Positions 1 through 7,303 of a DNA stretch of 64,000 bases are shown piece by piece. The notes under the pieces are model-generated. The model was not told the origin of the DNA and ran no database searches. It saw only the letters and a list, made by a program, of their open reading frames with translations. Within the stretch, counting starts at the first letter, position 1. Each line of letters begins with the position of its first letter. The position numbers and the translations under genes are program-made. Where the stretch lies: the NCBI RefSeq assembly GCF_009793335.1, contig NZ_WING01000001.1, positions 2,852,001 to 2,916,000 on the forward strand, in the 5' to 3' direction. The stretch is from Actinomadura sp. J1-007 (GTDB taxonomy: Bacteria > Actinomycetota > Actinomycetes > Streptosporangiales > Streptosporangiaceae).

Positions 1-1082
1 GCGGGACCCGTCGTCGAACGTACGACGAGATGCGGCACCACGAGGTTCTGCCGGGCGACGCGCCCGGGGTCGCCGATACGGGCCGTCAGCAATTCCGCCG
101 CGACCCGTCCCATATCCCGGCGCGGCTGGTCGACGCTCGTCAGCGAGATGTGCCGGATCGCCGCGAGGTGGGTGTTGTCGTAGCCGACGATCGACAGCCG
201 TTCGGGCACGGACATCTCCAGCTCGTCCGCCGCCGACAGCGCGCCGGTCGCGACCAGGTCGTTCGGCGCGAAGATCGCGGTCGGCCGGCGGTCCCGGGAC
301 AGCAGCGCGCGGGCGGCGCGGTAGCCGCCCTCCTCGGTGAAGTCGCCCGCCTCCACCACGATCTCCTCGGTCAGGCCGTGCCGCCGCATCGCCTTCTCGT
401 ACCCCGCGCGCCGGTAGCGGGCGGTGGTCGAGCGGGCCCCCTCGATGTGCGCGATGCGGCGATGGCCGAGCTCCACCAGGTGGTCGACGGCGAGGATCGC
501 GCCGAGCTCGTCGTCGTCCACGACGATGTCGACGCCGTGCACGTCGCGTTCGCCGACGACCACGACCGGCACGCTCGCCGCCGCCTCCTTGAGCGAGTCG
601 GGCACGACGCTCAGCAGCACCAGCCCGTCCACCCGCATCTCCAGGAACGCCTCGACCGCCTCGGCCTCGAACAGCGGATCCCAGCGCCCGCTGCCGACCA
701 GCATCCGCAACCCGGCGCCGTGCAGGCTCTCCTGGAGCCCGTCGAGGAACTCGGCGAAGAACGGGTTGTGCAGGTCGGCCACTATCGCGCCGATCAGCCT
801 GGTGCGCCCCTCCACCAGGCTCCGCGCGACCGCGTTCGGCCGGTATCCGAGCTCCCGCGCCGCTTGCAGCACAGCCTGCCTGCGCCGCTCGCTGACGTGC
901 GGCGACCCGCGCATCACCAGCGACACCAGCGACTTGGAAACGCCCGCGCGCTCGGCGACGTTGCGGATCGTCGGCTTCGGAGCGGGTACGGGCCTCCCCT
1001 CCGGGCGGCGCGGCGCGGGGATCACACCGTCGCGCGCTCCGGGCCTCTCCTCGCGCGGGGGACTTCCTTCACTTGCTGACAT
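1..1082 (-). CDS. LacI-family transcriptional regulator (3' end cut by window edge)
   Basis: Read on the minus strand from an ATG at 1082, with GGAG about six bases upstream. The frame stays open to base 1, so about 360 residues are visible and the C-terminus is missing. A basic N-terminal tail is followed by a LacI helix-turn-helix at about residues 36-60 (TIRNVAERAGVSKSLVSLVM) and the hinge sequence YRPNAVARSL. A periplasmic-binding-protein-like ligand domain follows, with VGYDNTHLAA and SVDQPRRDMG near the end, as in sugar-responsive repressors. Such proteins normally repress carbohydrate genes and release DNA on binding a sugar. The target is not visible here; the divergent TetR gene is an unlikely target, and the regulated genes are probably left of the window. 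Confidence 0.93.
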   Translation of the reverse strand, partial: MSASEGSPPREERPGARDGVIPAPRRPEGRPVPAPKPTIRNVAERAGVSKSLVSLVMRGSPHVSERRRQAVLQAARELGYRPNAVARSLVEGRTRLIGAIVADLHNPFFAEFLDGLQESLHGAGLRMLVGSGRWDPLFEAEAVEAFLEMRVDGLVLLSVVPDSLKEAAASVPVVVVGERDVHGVDIVVDDDELGAILAVDHLVELGHRRIAHIEGARSTTARYRRAGYEKAMRRHGLTEEIVVEAGDFTEEGGYRAARALLSRDRRPTAIFAPNDLVATGALSAADELEMSVPERLSIVGYDNTHLAAIRHISLTSVDQPRRDMGRVAAELLTARIGDPGRVARQNLVVPHLVVRSTTGP

Positions 1083-1373
1083 GGCACTCCGTCCAGGGGC
1101 CTGCGGGACCTGCCGCCACGGCGCCCCGGGGCCCGCTCGGGGGGTCGGCGCGCCTTCCTCACTCGGGAGGAGATGCCATGATGCCTCGCCTTCACCCCAT
1201 ATCGTCGCAACAGTGAGTAACGGGCATCCGCCAATAGGAGTTCGGGCCTGTGGTGTTCTGGATCACAAGGCCCGAAGGCGCGGATCATGGAGCGAAAACG
1301 CCCGCCGGGCCCCGTCCGGTGCGGCGTACCGCCTCCCGGGCTCGGATACGCTGCCCACGTGGGAGATCGTGCA

Positions 1374-2069
1374 GTGGCCGGCGACAAGGCGCGGACCGGG
1401 CGCGGCGGCGGCGGGCGAGGCCGCCGCCGGCTCAGCGTCGGCGAACGGCGGGACGAGCTGATCGAGGCCGCGCTCCAGCTGTTCAGCACCCGGTCTCCCG
1501 AGGACATCTCGATCGACGACGTGGCCGCCGCCGCGGGCGCCTCCCGCGCGCTCGTCTACCACTACTTCGGCGGCAAGTACGAGCTCTACATCGCCGCGCT
1601 CGGCAGCGCCGCCAAGCAGCTGTCCGTCCTGCTCGAACCGCCGACCGAGGGCAAGCCGCTCGAACGCCTCAAGGTCTCCCTCGAACGCTACTTCGACTTC
1701 GTGGAGAGCCATGCCGCGGGCTACACGGCGCTGCTGCGCGGCGGCCCCGCGGACCGTTCCGGCGAGGTCGGCGAGATCGTCGACGGCATCCGCCAGCTCC
1801 TGCTCAGCCGCATCCTCCAGGCGGTCGGCGTCGAGACGCCGCCCCCGATCCTGCGCATCACCCTGCGCTCGTGGATGGCGTCGGTCGAGACCGCCGGCCT
1901 CGACTGGCTGGAGAACCGCGACCTCACGCGCCCCGAGCTCGAACGGCTCCTGGTCGACCACCTGATCGTCCTGCTGCACGTCGCGAGCCAGCACGACCCC
2001 GGCACCAGCGCGCTCTTCGACCGCCTGGCCCACGAGGAGCTGAAGGCCGACGAGGGCAGCCCCGCCTGA
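1374..2069 (+). CDS. TetR/AcrR-family transcriptional regulator
   Basis: A 231-residue protein if the GTG at 1374 is used. GGGAGA lies seven bases upstream of that codon, and it gives a normal TetR length with a short Arg/Gly-rich tail. A GTG at 1359 or an ATG at 1287 would lengthen the N-terminus with sequence that does not look coding. The DNA-binding domain spans about residues 25-70, with the recognition region ISIDDVAAAAGASRALVYHYFGGK. The C-terminal part is all-helical and should form the ligand/dimer domain. Effector and target are unknown. It is transcribed away from the LacI-type gene and converges on bldC. Confidence 0.9.
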   Translation: MAGDKARTGRGGGGRGRRRLSVGERRDELIEAALQLFSTRSPEDISIDDVAAAAGASRALVYHYFGGKYELYIAALGSAAKQLSVLLEPPTEGKPLERLKVSLERYFDFVESHAAGYTALLRGGPADRSGEVGEIVDGIRQLLLSRILQAVGVETPPPILRITLRSWMASVETAGLDWLENRDLTRPELERLLVDHLIVLLHVASQHDPGTSALFDRLAHEELKADEGSPA

Positions 2070-2497
2070 CCCCACCCGCCGCACGGGCACGGCCGCGCCC
2101 CACCCCTGCGCGCGTCCGATCTCCTCACCGGCTACCGCGACACGGCCGATTTCGGACACGCCCCGTACACACCGCCACGGGCACACCCCACCCCTGCCGC
2201 GCCCGTGCCCGCGTCACCCGCAGGCGGTTCGGGGATGAGCGGGCGTTCGGGTATGGGCGGGCATGCGGAAATCCCGTCCGCTAGTGCGAACGGGACGTCC
2301 GGTCCAACGTTGAGTGGTCCAGGACCGCGATTCTCGGATGATCGTGGTCCTGGACCTTCGCCCAGGAGGCCCCTGAACCCGGCCGGGCGCGGAGTCCCCA
2401 TGCCCGGTCGTTCAGCGGCCTCCTGGCCGCCCCCAACTGTTCCTTGCACCGAGAGCGTGCGGCGGACCCTGCCGGACCCGCCGGACGGAGCGCGTTG
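2070..2497. other. Intergenic region between convergent TetR gene and bldC
   Basis: About 430 bases without a convincing gene. The only clear structure is the long hairpin at 2316-2356. Frames read here have no ribosome binding site or recognisable product. Confidence 0.6.
2316..2356. terminator. Long hairpin between convergent genes, probable bidirectional terminator
   Basis: Arms 2316-2331 and 2341-2356 pair over 16 bases (GGTCCAGGACC against GGTCCTGGACC plus an inner CGAT/ATCG with one G-U pair), with a nine-base loop. There is no T-run, which is usual for high-GC actinomycete hairpin terminators. It sits between the end of the TetR gene and the end of bldC. Confidence 0.6.
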
Positions 2498-2700
2498 CTA
2501 CTCCGACCGCTGCTGCGGGATTCCCGCCAGCAGCGCGCGCACCTCGGCCTCGCGGTAGCGCCGGTGTCCCCCAGCGTGCGGATGGACGTCAACTTCCCGG
2601 CCTTCGCCCACCGCGTGACGGTCTTGGGGTCGACGCGGAACATCGTCGCCACCTCTGCCGGCGTCAGCAGGGGCTCGGCCTCTGGCGTACGTGCTGACAT
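2498..2700 (-). pseudogene. bldC: BldC developmental regulator, frame broken by one missing base
   Basis: The ATG at 2700 opens a 67-residue MerR-type winged-helix protein that matches BldC as I know it: LLTPAEVATMFRVDPKTVTRWAKAGKLTSIRTLG and then, after a frame change, GHRRYREAEVRALLAGIPQQ and a TAG at 2500-2498. The change falls in a run of five C (plus strand 2568-2572) where six would restore the frame. BldC is a small DNA-binding protein that delays entry into development in Streptomyces by binding cooperatively to direct repeats. As written, the product would lose the wing that contacts DNA and run on into unrelated sequence. BldC is strongly conserved, and other genes here show the same defect, so a sequencing error is likely. 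The next gene upstream on this strand ends at 2971, leaving about 270 bases for its promoter. Confidence 0.9.
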
Positions 2701-2970
2701 GTGTGCGGCCTCTCCTCCGTGGACCGATGACAGCGATCCTGCGATTGATCCTCGCGTGGTCACTGATGTCCCCTATGGCCCGAAAGAGCCACTATGACAT
2801 CACAACGTGTAACCTTGCCACCACTCACCGCAACAAGCAAGTACCTGGCTGCAGTTGCGTGGGAACATCCCCCGGACGCGGGGAGCAGTGCGTGTTGCGT
2901 GGCCACTGGGTCACGCTGCGTGATTCTAGCGACACGTATAGTCGTATCGCGCGCGGATTCGGGAAATTTG

Positions 2971-3885
2971 TCAGTTCGCCGATTCGAGGGCCCGTACGGG
3001 GCGCCATCGGGCGAGGAGACGTTCGTACATCGCGACGGCCAGTTCGGCCTCGCCGCGGCGCATCCCCGCGAGGGCCACGCTCGTCTCGGCGACGGACTCG
3101 TCGGCGCGCAGCGCGGCGTCGTCCAGCAGATGGACCAGGCCGCCGTAGTCCAGCTCCACCAGCGCGTGCGGGTGGAACCCGGCGAGCCAGCGGCCGAGCG
3201 TCTCCAGCCGTCCGGCCGCGAGCGGGACCGCCTCTCCCGAAGGCAGGCCGCCCCGGACGACCGGGATCGCGTCCGCGACGCGGCGGCGCGCCTCGGACAT
3301 CGACGTGACGTAGATGAGGGTACGCGCCGGAGCGGCCGTCGTAGGGCCGCGACCTGCATGTTCGTGCAAGCCTTCGGCCGGTTTCCGGTATCCGGTCCCC
3401 GGCGCGCCGAGCATCAGGCACCGCTCGGAGGCGGCGAACGGCACGAACCACGCCGCCGGAACGTGCCAGGTGCTGGTCTGGATATGGGGGTCCAGGCCGC
3501 GTCCGGTCCGCTTCCAGCGCTCGAACTCCCCGGCCGCCCGTTCGGCGACGATCGGCGGGACGAACGACGCGGCGACGGCCGCCGCGGTCCGCTCCCGGAA
3601 CCGCTCGAACGCCAGCCAGGAGCGCAGCCGCGTCTCCCACGGGCACACGTAGATCATCTCGCGGGACCGCCGCACGTAGGCGTCCCTGCTCTCCCGGTCC
3701 GGGACGACCTCGGGCGGCGCGGCGACGAGCCGGCGCGCGGCCTGCCGGTGCTCGACCCCGAGCGCCTGGATCCGGCGGGGGCGCCGCCGCGAGTCCGCGT
3801 AGGCCGTCCACAGGGTCCGCGCAGGCTCCGGGAAGGCGGTCACCGGTTCATATACCCGCAGGTACGCCGCGTACGGAAACACCAC
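2971..3885 (-). CDS. Conserved actinobacterial hypothetical protein (304 aa)
   Basis: A 304-residue soluble protein from a GTG at 3885. No catalytic motif or membrane segment is visible. Conserved-looking blocks include YVCPWETRLRSWLAFERF, TSTWHVPAAWFVPF and HPHALVELDYGGLVHLLDD, and it ends ALESAN. I recall a protein of this type between bldC and valine dehydrogenase in Streptomyces (the SCO4090 position), so the synteny supports a real, vertically inherited gene. It is transcribed toward bldC and divergently from vdh, with about 185 bases between the two starts. Function is unknown. Confidence 0.85.
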   Translation of the reverse strand: MVFPYAAYLRVYEPVTAFPEPARTLWTAYADSRRRPRRIQALGVEHRQAARRLVAAPPEVVPDRESRDAYVRRSREMIYVCPWETRLRSWLAFERFRERTAAAVAASFVPPIVAERAAGEFERWKRTGRGLDPHIQTSTWHVPAAWFVPFAASERCLMLGAPGTGYRKPAEGLHEHAGRGPTTAAPARTLIYVTSMSEARRRVADAIPVVRGGLPSGEAVPLAAGRLETLGRWLAGFHPHALVELDYGGLVHLLDDAALRADESVAETSVALAGMRRGEAELAVAMYERLLARWRPVRALESAN

Positions 3886-4070
3886 CGCATCGTGACACGA
3901 GACCGGCCCGGCGGGCGCGCCGTACCGCCCAACGAGACGCCCGCGTTACCTCCGGATCACCCCCGCCGCGCGCCGCGGCCGCCCGGGTCACGGTGATCTG
4001 CCCGAGCCGCCCGCCTGCGTGACGTGCGCCACCTTTAGGCTGATCTAGAGACTGAGAGGAGGGCACTACC

Positions 4071-5153
4071 GTGCCTAACGTCTTCGGGACGCCCCACAAG
4101 GGCACAGAACCCCGACACGAGCAGGTCGTCTTCTGCCAGGACGAGGCGAGCGGCCTGCGCGCCATCATCGCGATCTACTCGACCGCGCTCGGCCCGTCGC
4201 TCGGCGGCACCCGCTTCCACCCGTACGGGTCGGAGGAGGAGGCGCTGACCGACGCGCTCAACCTGTCCCGCGGCATGGCGTACAAGAACGCCCTGGCCGG
4301 GCTCGACCACGGCGGCGGCAAGGCCGTCATCATCGGCGATCCCGCCACCGACAAGTCCGAGTCGGTGCTGCGGGCGTACGGGCGGTTCGTCCAGTCGCTG
4401 AACGGCCGCTACTACACCGCCTGCGACGTCGGCACCTACAGCGAGGACATGGACGTCATCGCCCGGGAGTCACGCTACGTGACCGGCCGCACGGTCGCGC
4501 ACGGCGGCGCGGGCGACTCGTCCATCCTCACCGCGTTCGGCGTCTTCCAGGGGATGCGCGCCGCCGCCGAGCGGGTGTGGGGCACCTCCACGCTGCGCGG
4601 CAGGCGGGTCGGCGTCGAGGGCGTCGGCAAGGTCGGCCACCGGCTCGTCGAGCACCTGCGCGAGGACGGCGCCGACGTGGTGATCTGCGACGTCAGCGAG
4701 CGCGCGGTCGAACGGGTCCGCGGCCGCCACCCCGAAGTGGACGTCGTCGCCGACAACGACGCCCTGGTCCGTTCGGAGCTCGACGTGTACGCCCCCTGCG
4801 CGCTCGGCGGGTCCCTCAACGACGAGTCCGTGCCGCTGCTCTCGGCCCGCGTGGTCTGCGGCGCGGCCAACAACCAGCTCGCCCACCCCGGCATCGAGAA
4901 GAGCCTCGCCGACCGGGACGTGCTGTACGCCCCGGACTACGTGGTCAACTCCGGCGGTGTGATCCAGGTCGCGGACGAGATCGAGGGCTTCGACTTCGAC
5001 CGCGCGAAGGCCCGCGCCACCGGGATCTTCGACACCACCCGCAAGATCTTCGCGCTGGCCGCCGACGAGGGCGTCCCGCCGGCCGTCGCGGCGGACCGGC
5101 TCGCGGAGCGCAGGATGTCCGAAATCGGCCGTCTGCGCGGCATCCTGCTCTGA
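4071..5153 (+). CDS. vdh: Valine (leucine/phenylalanine-type) dehydrogenase
   Basis: A 360-residue amino-acid dehydrogenase of the Glu/Leu/Phe/Val family, starting at GTG 4071 behind a strong AGGAGG. The N-terminal catalytic domain carries [12 protein letters not shown] and [11 protein letters not shown], with the catalytic lysine at about residue 84. The NAD-binding Rossmann motif GVEGVGKVG is near residue 180. CGAANNQL and [12 protein letters not shown] are typical of branched-chain enzymes. It deaminates valine, leucine or isoleucine to the 2-oxo acid in the cytoplasm, feeding branched-chain acyl-CoA and polyketide precursor pools. The 2-oxoacid dehydrogenase operon at 34.5 kb could use its product, which is an inference. 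Confidence 0.94.
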   Translation: MPNVFGTPHKGTEPRHEQVVFCQDEASGLRAIIAIYSTALGPSLGGTRFHPYGSEEEALTDALNLSRGMAYKNALAGLDHGGGKAVIIGDPATDKSESVLRAYGRFVQSLNGRYYTACDVGTYSEDMDVIARESRYVTGRTVAHGGAGDSSILTAFGVFQGMRAAAERVWGTSTLRGRRVGVEGVGKVGHRLVEHLREDGADVVICDVSERAVERVRGRHPEVDVVADNDALVRSELDVYAPCALGGSLNDESVPLLSARVVCGAANNQLAHPGIEKSLADRDVLYAPDYVVNSGGVIQVADEIEGFDFDRAKARATGIFDTTRKIFALAADEGVPPAVAADRLAERRMSEIGRLRGILL

Positions 5154-5208
5154 GCGAGACCCGCCCGCGTTCCTCCCGTTCCGCCCGCCGGAACGGCGCG
5201 GGCGGCTC

Positions 5209-5257
5209 CCGGGCGCGTGGCCGCGGGGTCCCCGGGAACCCGCGTCCACGCGCCCGG
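5209..5257 (+). terminator. Strong GC hairpin after vdh
   Basis: Arms 5209-5220 and 5246-5257 are perfectly complementary over 12 bases, with an inner six-base stem at 5222-5227/5239-5244. It lies 55 bases after the vdh stop, inside the 326-base gap before the DUF3073 gene. No T-run follows. The rest of the gap must hold the promoter of the next gene. Confidence 0.5.
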
Positions 5258-5479
5258 ACCAGGCGTGTCGCCCCCAGTCGGTGAAGCCGCAACCACCCGA
5301 TACACTGTGGGTTCTCCGCAACGGGCGTGCCGCCACGTACTGACGATGTACCGAGCCGGGCGCAAAACGGGTACGGTTGTATCCGTGACTGACGCATGGC
5401 TCATCAGGCACCGGTTCGTGTGGTACACGCGCGCGTTGATGGGCCCACGAAAGCCCTGACCATCGAGGGGGTCGAGCCA

Positions 5480-5689
5480 ATGGGTCGCGGCCGAGCCAAG
5501 GCCAAGCAGGTAAAAGTTGCCCGCCAGCTCAAGTACAACAGCGGCGGCACGGACCTCGACCGCCTGAAGAGCGAGCTGGGAGTCAACGACTCCCCCGGCG
5601 AGGACTACGACGAACTCGCCGAGAAATACGCCGACTACGCCGACGACTACGGCACCGAGGACCGCAAGGACGGCACCTCCGGTCGCTGA
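5480..5689 (+). CDS. DUF3073 family small protein
   Basis: A 69-residue acidic protein from ATG 5480, preceded by a GGGG-rich ribosome binding site. The basic N-terminus MGRGRAKAKQVKVARQLKY, the following DLDRLKSELG and the Asp/Glu/Tyr-rich tail are typical of DUF3073, a small protein found across actinomycetes near vdh and purM/purF. Its function is not known; the basic head and acidic tail suggest nucleic-acid or protein binding. A classic hairpin terminator follows immediately, so it is probably transcribed alone. Confidence 0.92.
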   Translation: MGRGRAKAKQVKVARQLKYNSGGTDLDRLKSELGVNDSPGEDYDELAEKYADYADDYGTEDRKDGTSGR

Positions 5690-5703
5690 TCGGCAAGCGT
5701 GAC

Positions 5704-5744
5704 CGCCACTGCCCGGTCTTTCGAGACCGGGCGGTGGCGTTTTT
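5704..5744 (+). terminator. Rho-independent terminator of the DUF3073 gene
   Basis: Arms 5704-5719 and 5724-5739 form a 16-base stem with one G-U pair and a TTCG tetraloop, followed directly by five T (5740-5744). This is the most canonical terminator in the window. Confidence 0.93.
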
Positions 5745-5819
5745 CACGCCCGTTCCCCGCAAGACCTCAGCGCGCAAGCGCGACAGTGCGTCGAGCGTCG
5801 CGGGCGGTCGGCGCGGGGA

Positions 5820-6536
5820 TCAGGGGGAGGCCAGGGCTTCCTGGACGCCCGGTTCCCGGCGGCCGAGCAGGGCCGGGTCGGGGTGGGCGGCGAGGTTCGT
5901 CACGGCCTTGAGCATGGCCAGCGGCTCGCGGGCGTAGCCCTTGACGGTCGCCTGCGTGCGTCCGCCGCCCATGCTGTCGTCCCCCACGCCCCACGCGTCG
6001 AGGCCGGCGGCCCGGCACAGCTCGACGGCGCGCGGGAGGTGGAACCGCTGCGTGACCACGGTCAGCCGCCGCACCCCGAAGATCCGCTTGGCGCGTACGC
6101 AGGAGTCCCAGGTCTCCAGCCCGGCGAAGTCCCGGACGATCTTCTTCTCGGGGACGCCCGCGCCGACCAGGTAGGTCCGCATCACGGTGGGCTCGTCGTA
6201 CCCCTTGACGCGGTTGTCGCCGGAGACGAGCAGCACCTGGACCTTGCCGCGCCGGTACAGCTCGGCGGCCAGGTCGAGCCTCCGGGCGAGCAGCGGCGAC
6301 GGCCGGCCGCCCGCGATCCCGGCTCCGAGCACCAGCGCGACGGGGGTGTTCGGAACCTGGTCCACCGGTAGGCGATAACGGGCCGTGTCGGCATAAGCCC
6401 ACCCGGTGGGCACCAGCAGGCCGTACGTCGCGAGACCGGTCAGGACGGTCAGCGGGCCCGCCCAGCTCTTCAGGAGCGCCCTCAGGCGCGCGGAACGCCC
6501 GTCGGGACGATGCCTCCTGACCCGTACAAAGATCAC
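5820..6536 (-). CDS. YdcF/SanA-like DUF218 membrane-anchored protein
   Basis: About 238 residues if the GTG at 6536 is used, which has AAAGGA just upstream. A TTG at 6566 would add ten residues. A single N-terminal membrane segment (WAGPLTVLTGLATYGLLVP) is followed by a DUF218 domain with VALVLGAGIAGGRPSPLL, VLLVSGDN, ETWDSCVRAK and VVTQRFHLPRAV. E. coli SanA, of this family, is tied to envelope barrier function at high temperature; the biochemical activity is unknown. It lies just downstream of a TetR gene on the same strand and may be co-transcribed with it. Confidence 0.87.
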   Translation of the reverse strand: MIFVRVRRHRPDGRSARLRALLKSWAGPLTVLTGLATYGLLVPTGWAYADTARYRLPVDQVPNTPVALVLGAGIAGGRPSPLLARRLDLAAELYRRGKVQVLLVSGDNRVKGYDEPTVMRTYLVGAGVPEKKIVRDFAGLETWDSCVRAKRIFGVRRLTVVTQRFHLPRAVELCRAAGLDAWGVGDDSMGGGRTQATVKGYAREPLAMLKAVTNLAAHPDPALLGRREPGVQEALASP

Positions 6537-6590
6537 ATTCCTTTGGGACGAGCGCGCGCCTCTCAAAGTTCGCCGTTCGTACGCGGCCCC

Positions 6591-7223
6591 TCAGGGGGTC
6601 CAGCGGTCCTCGATCTCGGCCGCCGTCGCGGGCGGGCCCGGGAGGGGAGCGGCGGCGGAGGGACGGAGCGCTTGGAGGACGAGCGCCAGGTAGCGGTGGT
6701 GTAGCTCCCGGTCACGTTCCGGGGCGTTCAGGCGCAGGCCGCCGATCTGGGCGACGAGGAGCGACAGGTCGGCGGCCGTGATGTCGTCGCGGAGGCGTCC
6801 GGCGGAGGCGGTGCGGTCGATCAGGGTTTGGATCAGCGCGTGCGTCTCCGAGGCGGCGGCGAAGAGGTCCGGGCCGGGGGTGAACGTGCCCGCAAGGGAG
6901 AGCTGGACGCCCGCTCCGGAGTCCAGGTAGCCGCGCATGAAGCGTTCGAACGACTCCCAAGGGTCGCCGTCGTCGGCCAGAGCCTGGCGGGCGTGTGCCT
7001 GGATGGCGTGCATGCCTTCGAGGCAGACGCGGTGCAGCAGCTCGTCCTTGGTGCGGTAGCGGCGGTAGAGGCTGCCCTGGCCGACGCCGGCCCGCTCGGC
7101 GACGGCCGACATCGGCGCGTCCGGGTGGGCCGCGAACACCTCGCGCGCGGCGTCCACCACCAGCGCGTCGTTGCGGCGGGCCTCCCTGCGCCGGCCGCTG
7201 AGCGCGGCCCCGGTTCCCTCCAT
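6591..7223 (-). CDS. TetR-family repressor, divergent from an MFS exporter
   Basis: A 210-residue TetR protein with the helix-turn-helix APMSAVAERAGVGQGSLYRRYRTKDELL at about residues 36-63 and a helical effector domain. It is transcribed divergently from the MFS gene, with 80 bases between the starts. That gap holds two near-perfect palindromes (7240-7262 and 7268-7287). This is the standard arrangement of a drug-sensing repressor controlling its own gene and an efflux pump; the effector cannot be read from the sequence. Confidence 0.92.
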   Translation of the reverse strand: MEGTGAALSGRRREARRNDALVVDAAREVFAAHPDAPMSAVAERAGVGQGSLYRRYRTKDELLHRVCLEGMHAIQAHARQALADDGDPWESFERFMRGYLDSGAGVQLSLAGTFTPGPDLFAAASETHALIQTLIDRTASAGRLRDDITAADLSLLVAQIGGLRLNAPERDRELHHRYLALVLQALRPSAAAPLPGPPATAAEIEDRWTP

Positions 7224-7239
7224 GCGGCAAGCCTATCCC

Positions 7240-7262
7240 GAACGGACTGCTACAGTCCGTTC
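7240..7262. promoter_or_regulatory. Perfect palindrome, probable TetR operator 1
   Basis: GAACGGACTG and its exact complement CAGTCCGTTC are separated by CTA, in the gap between the divergent TetR and MFS genes. Length and symmetry suit a TetR dimer. Confidence 0.75.
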
Positions 7263-7267
7263 GGAAC

Positions 7268-7287
7268 GGACCGGATCAGTCCGGTCC
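7268..7287. promoter_or_regulatory. Second palindrome, probable TetR operator 2
   Basis: GGACCGGA and TCCGGTCC are separated by TCAG. It shares the GGAC/GTCC core with the first palindrome and lies 16 bases before the MFS start codon, so a bound repressor would block initiation. Confidence 0.65.
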
Positions 7288-7303
7288 ACGAAAGGAGGCG
7301 GGC

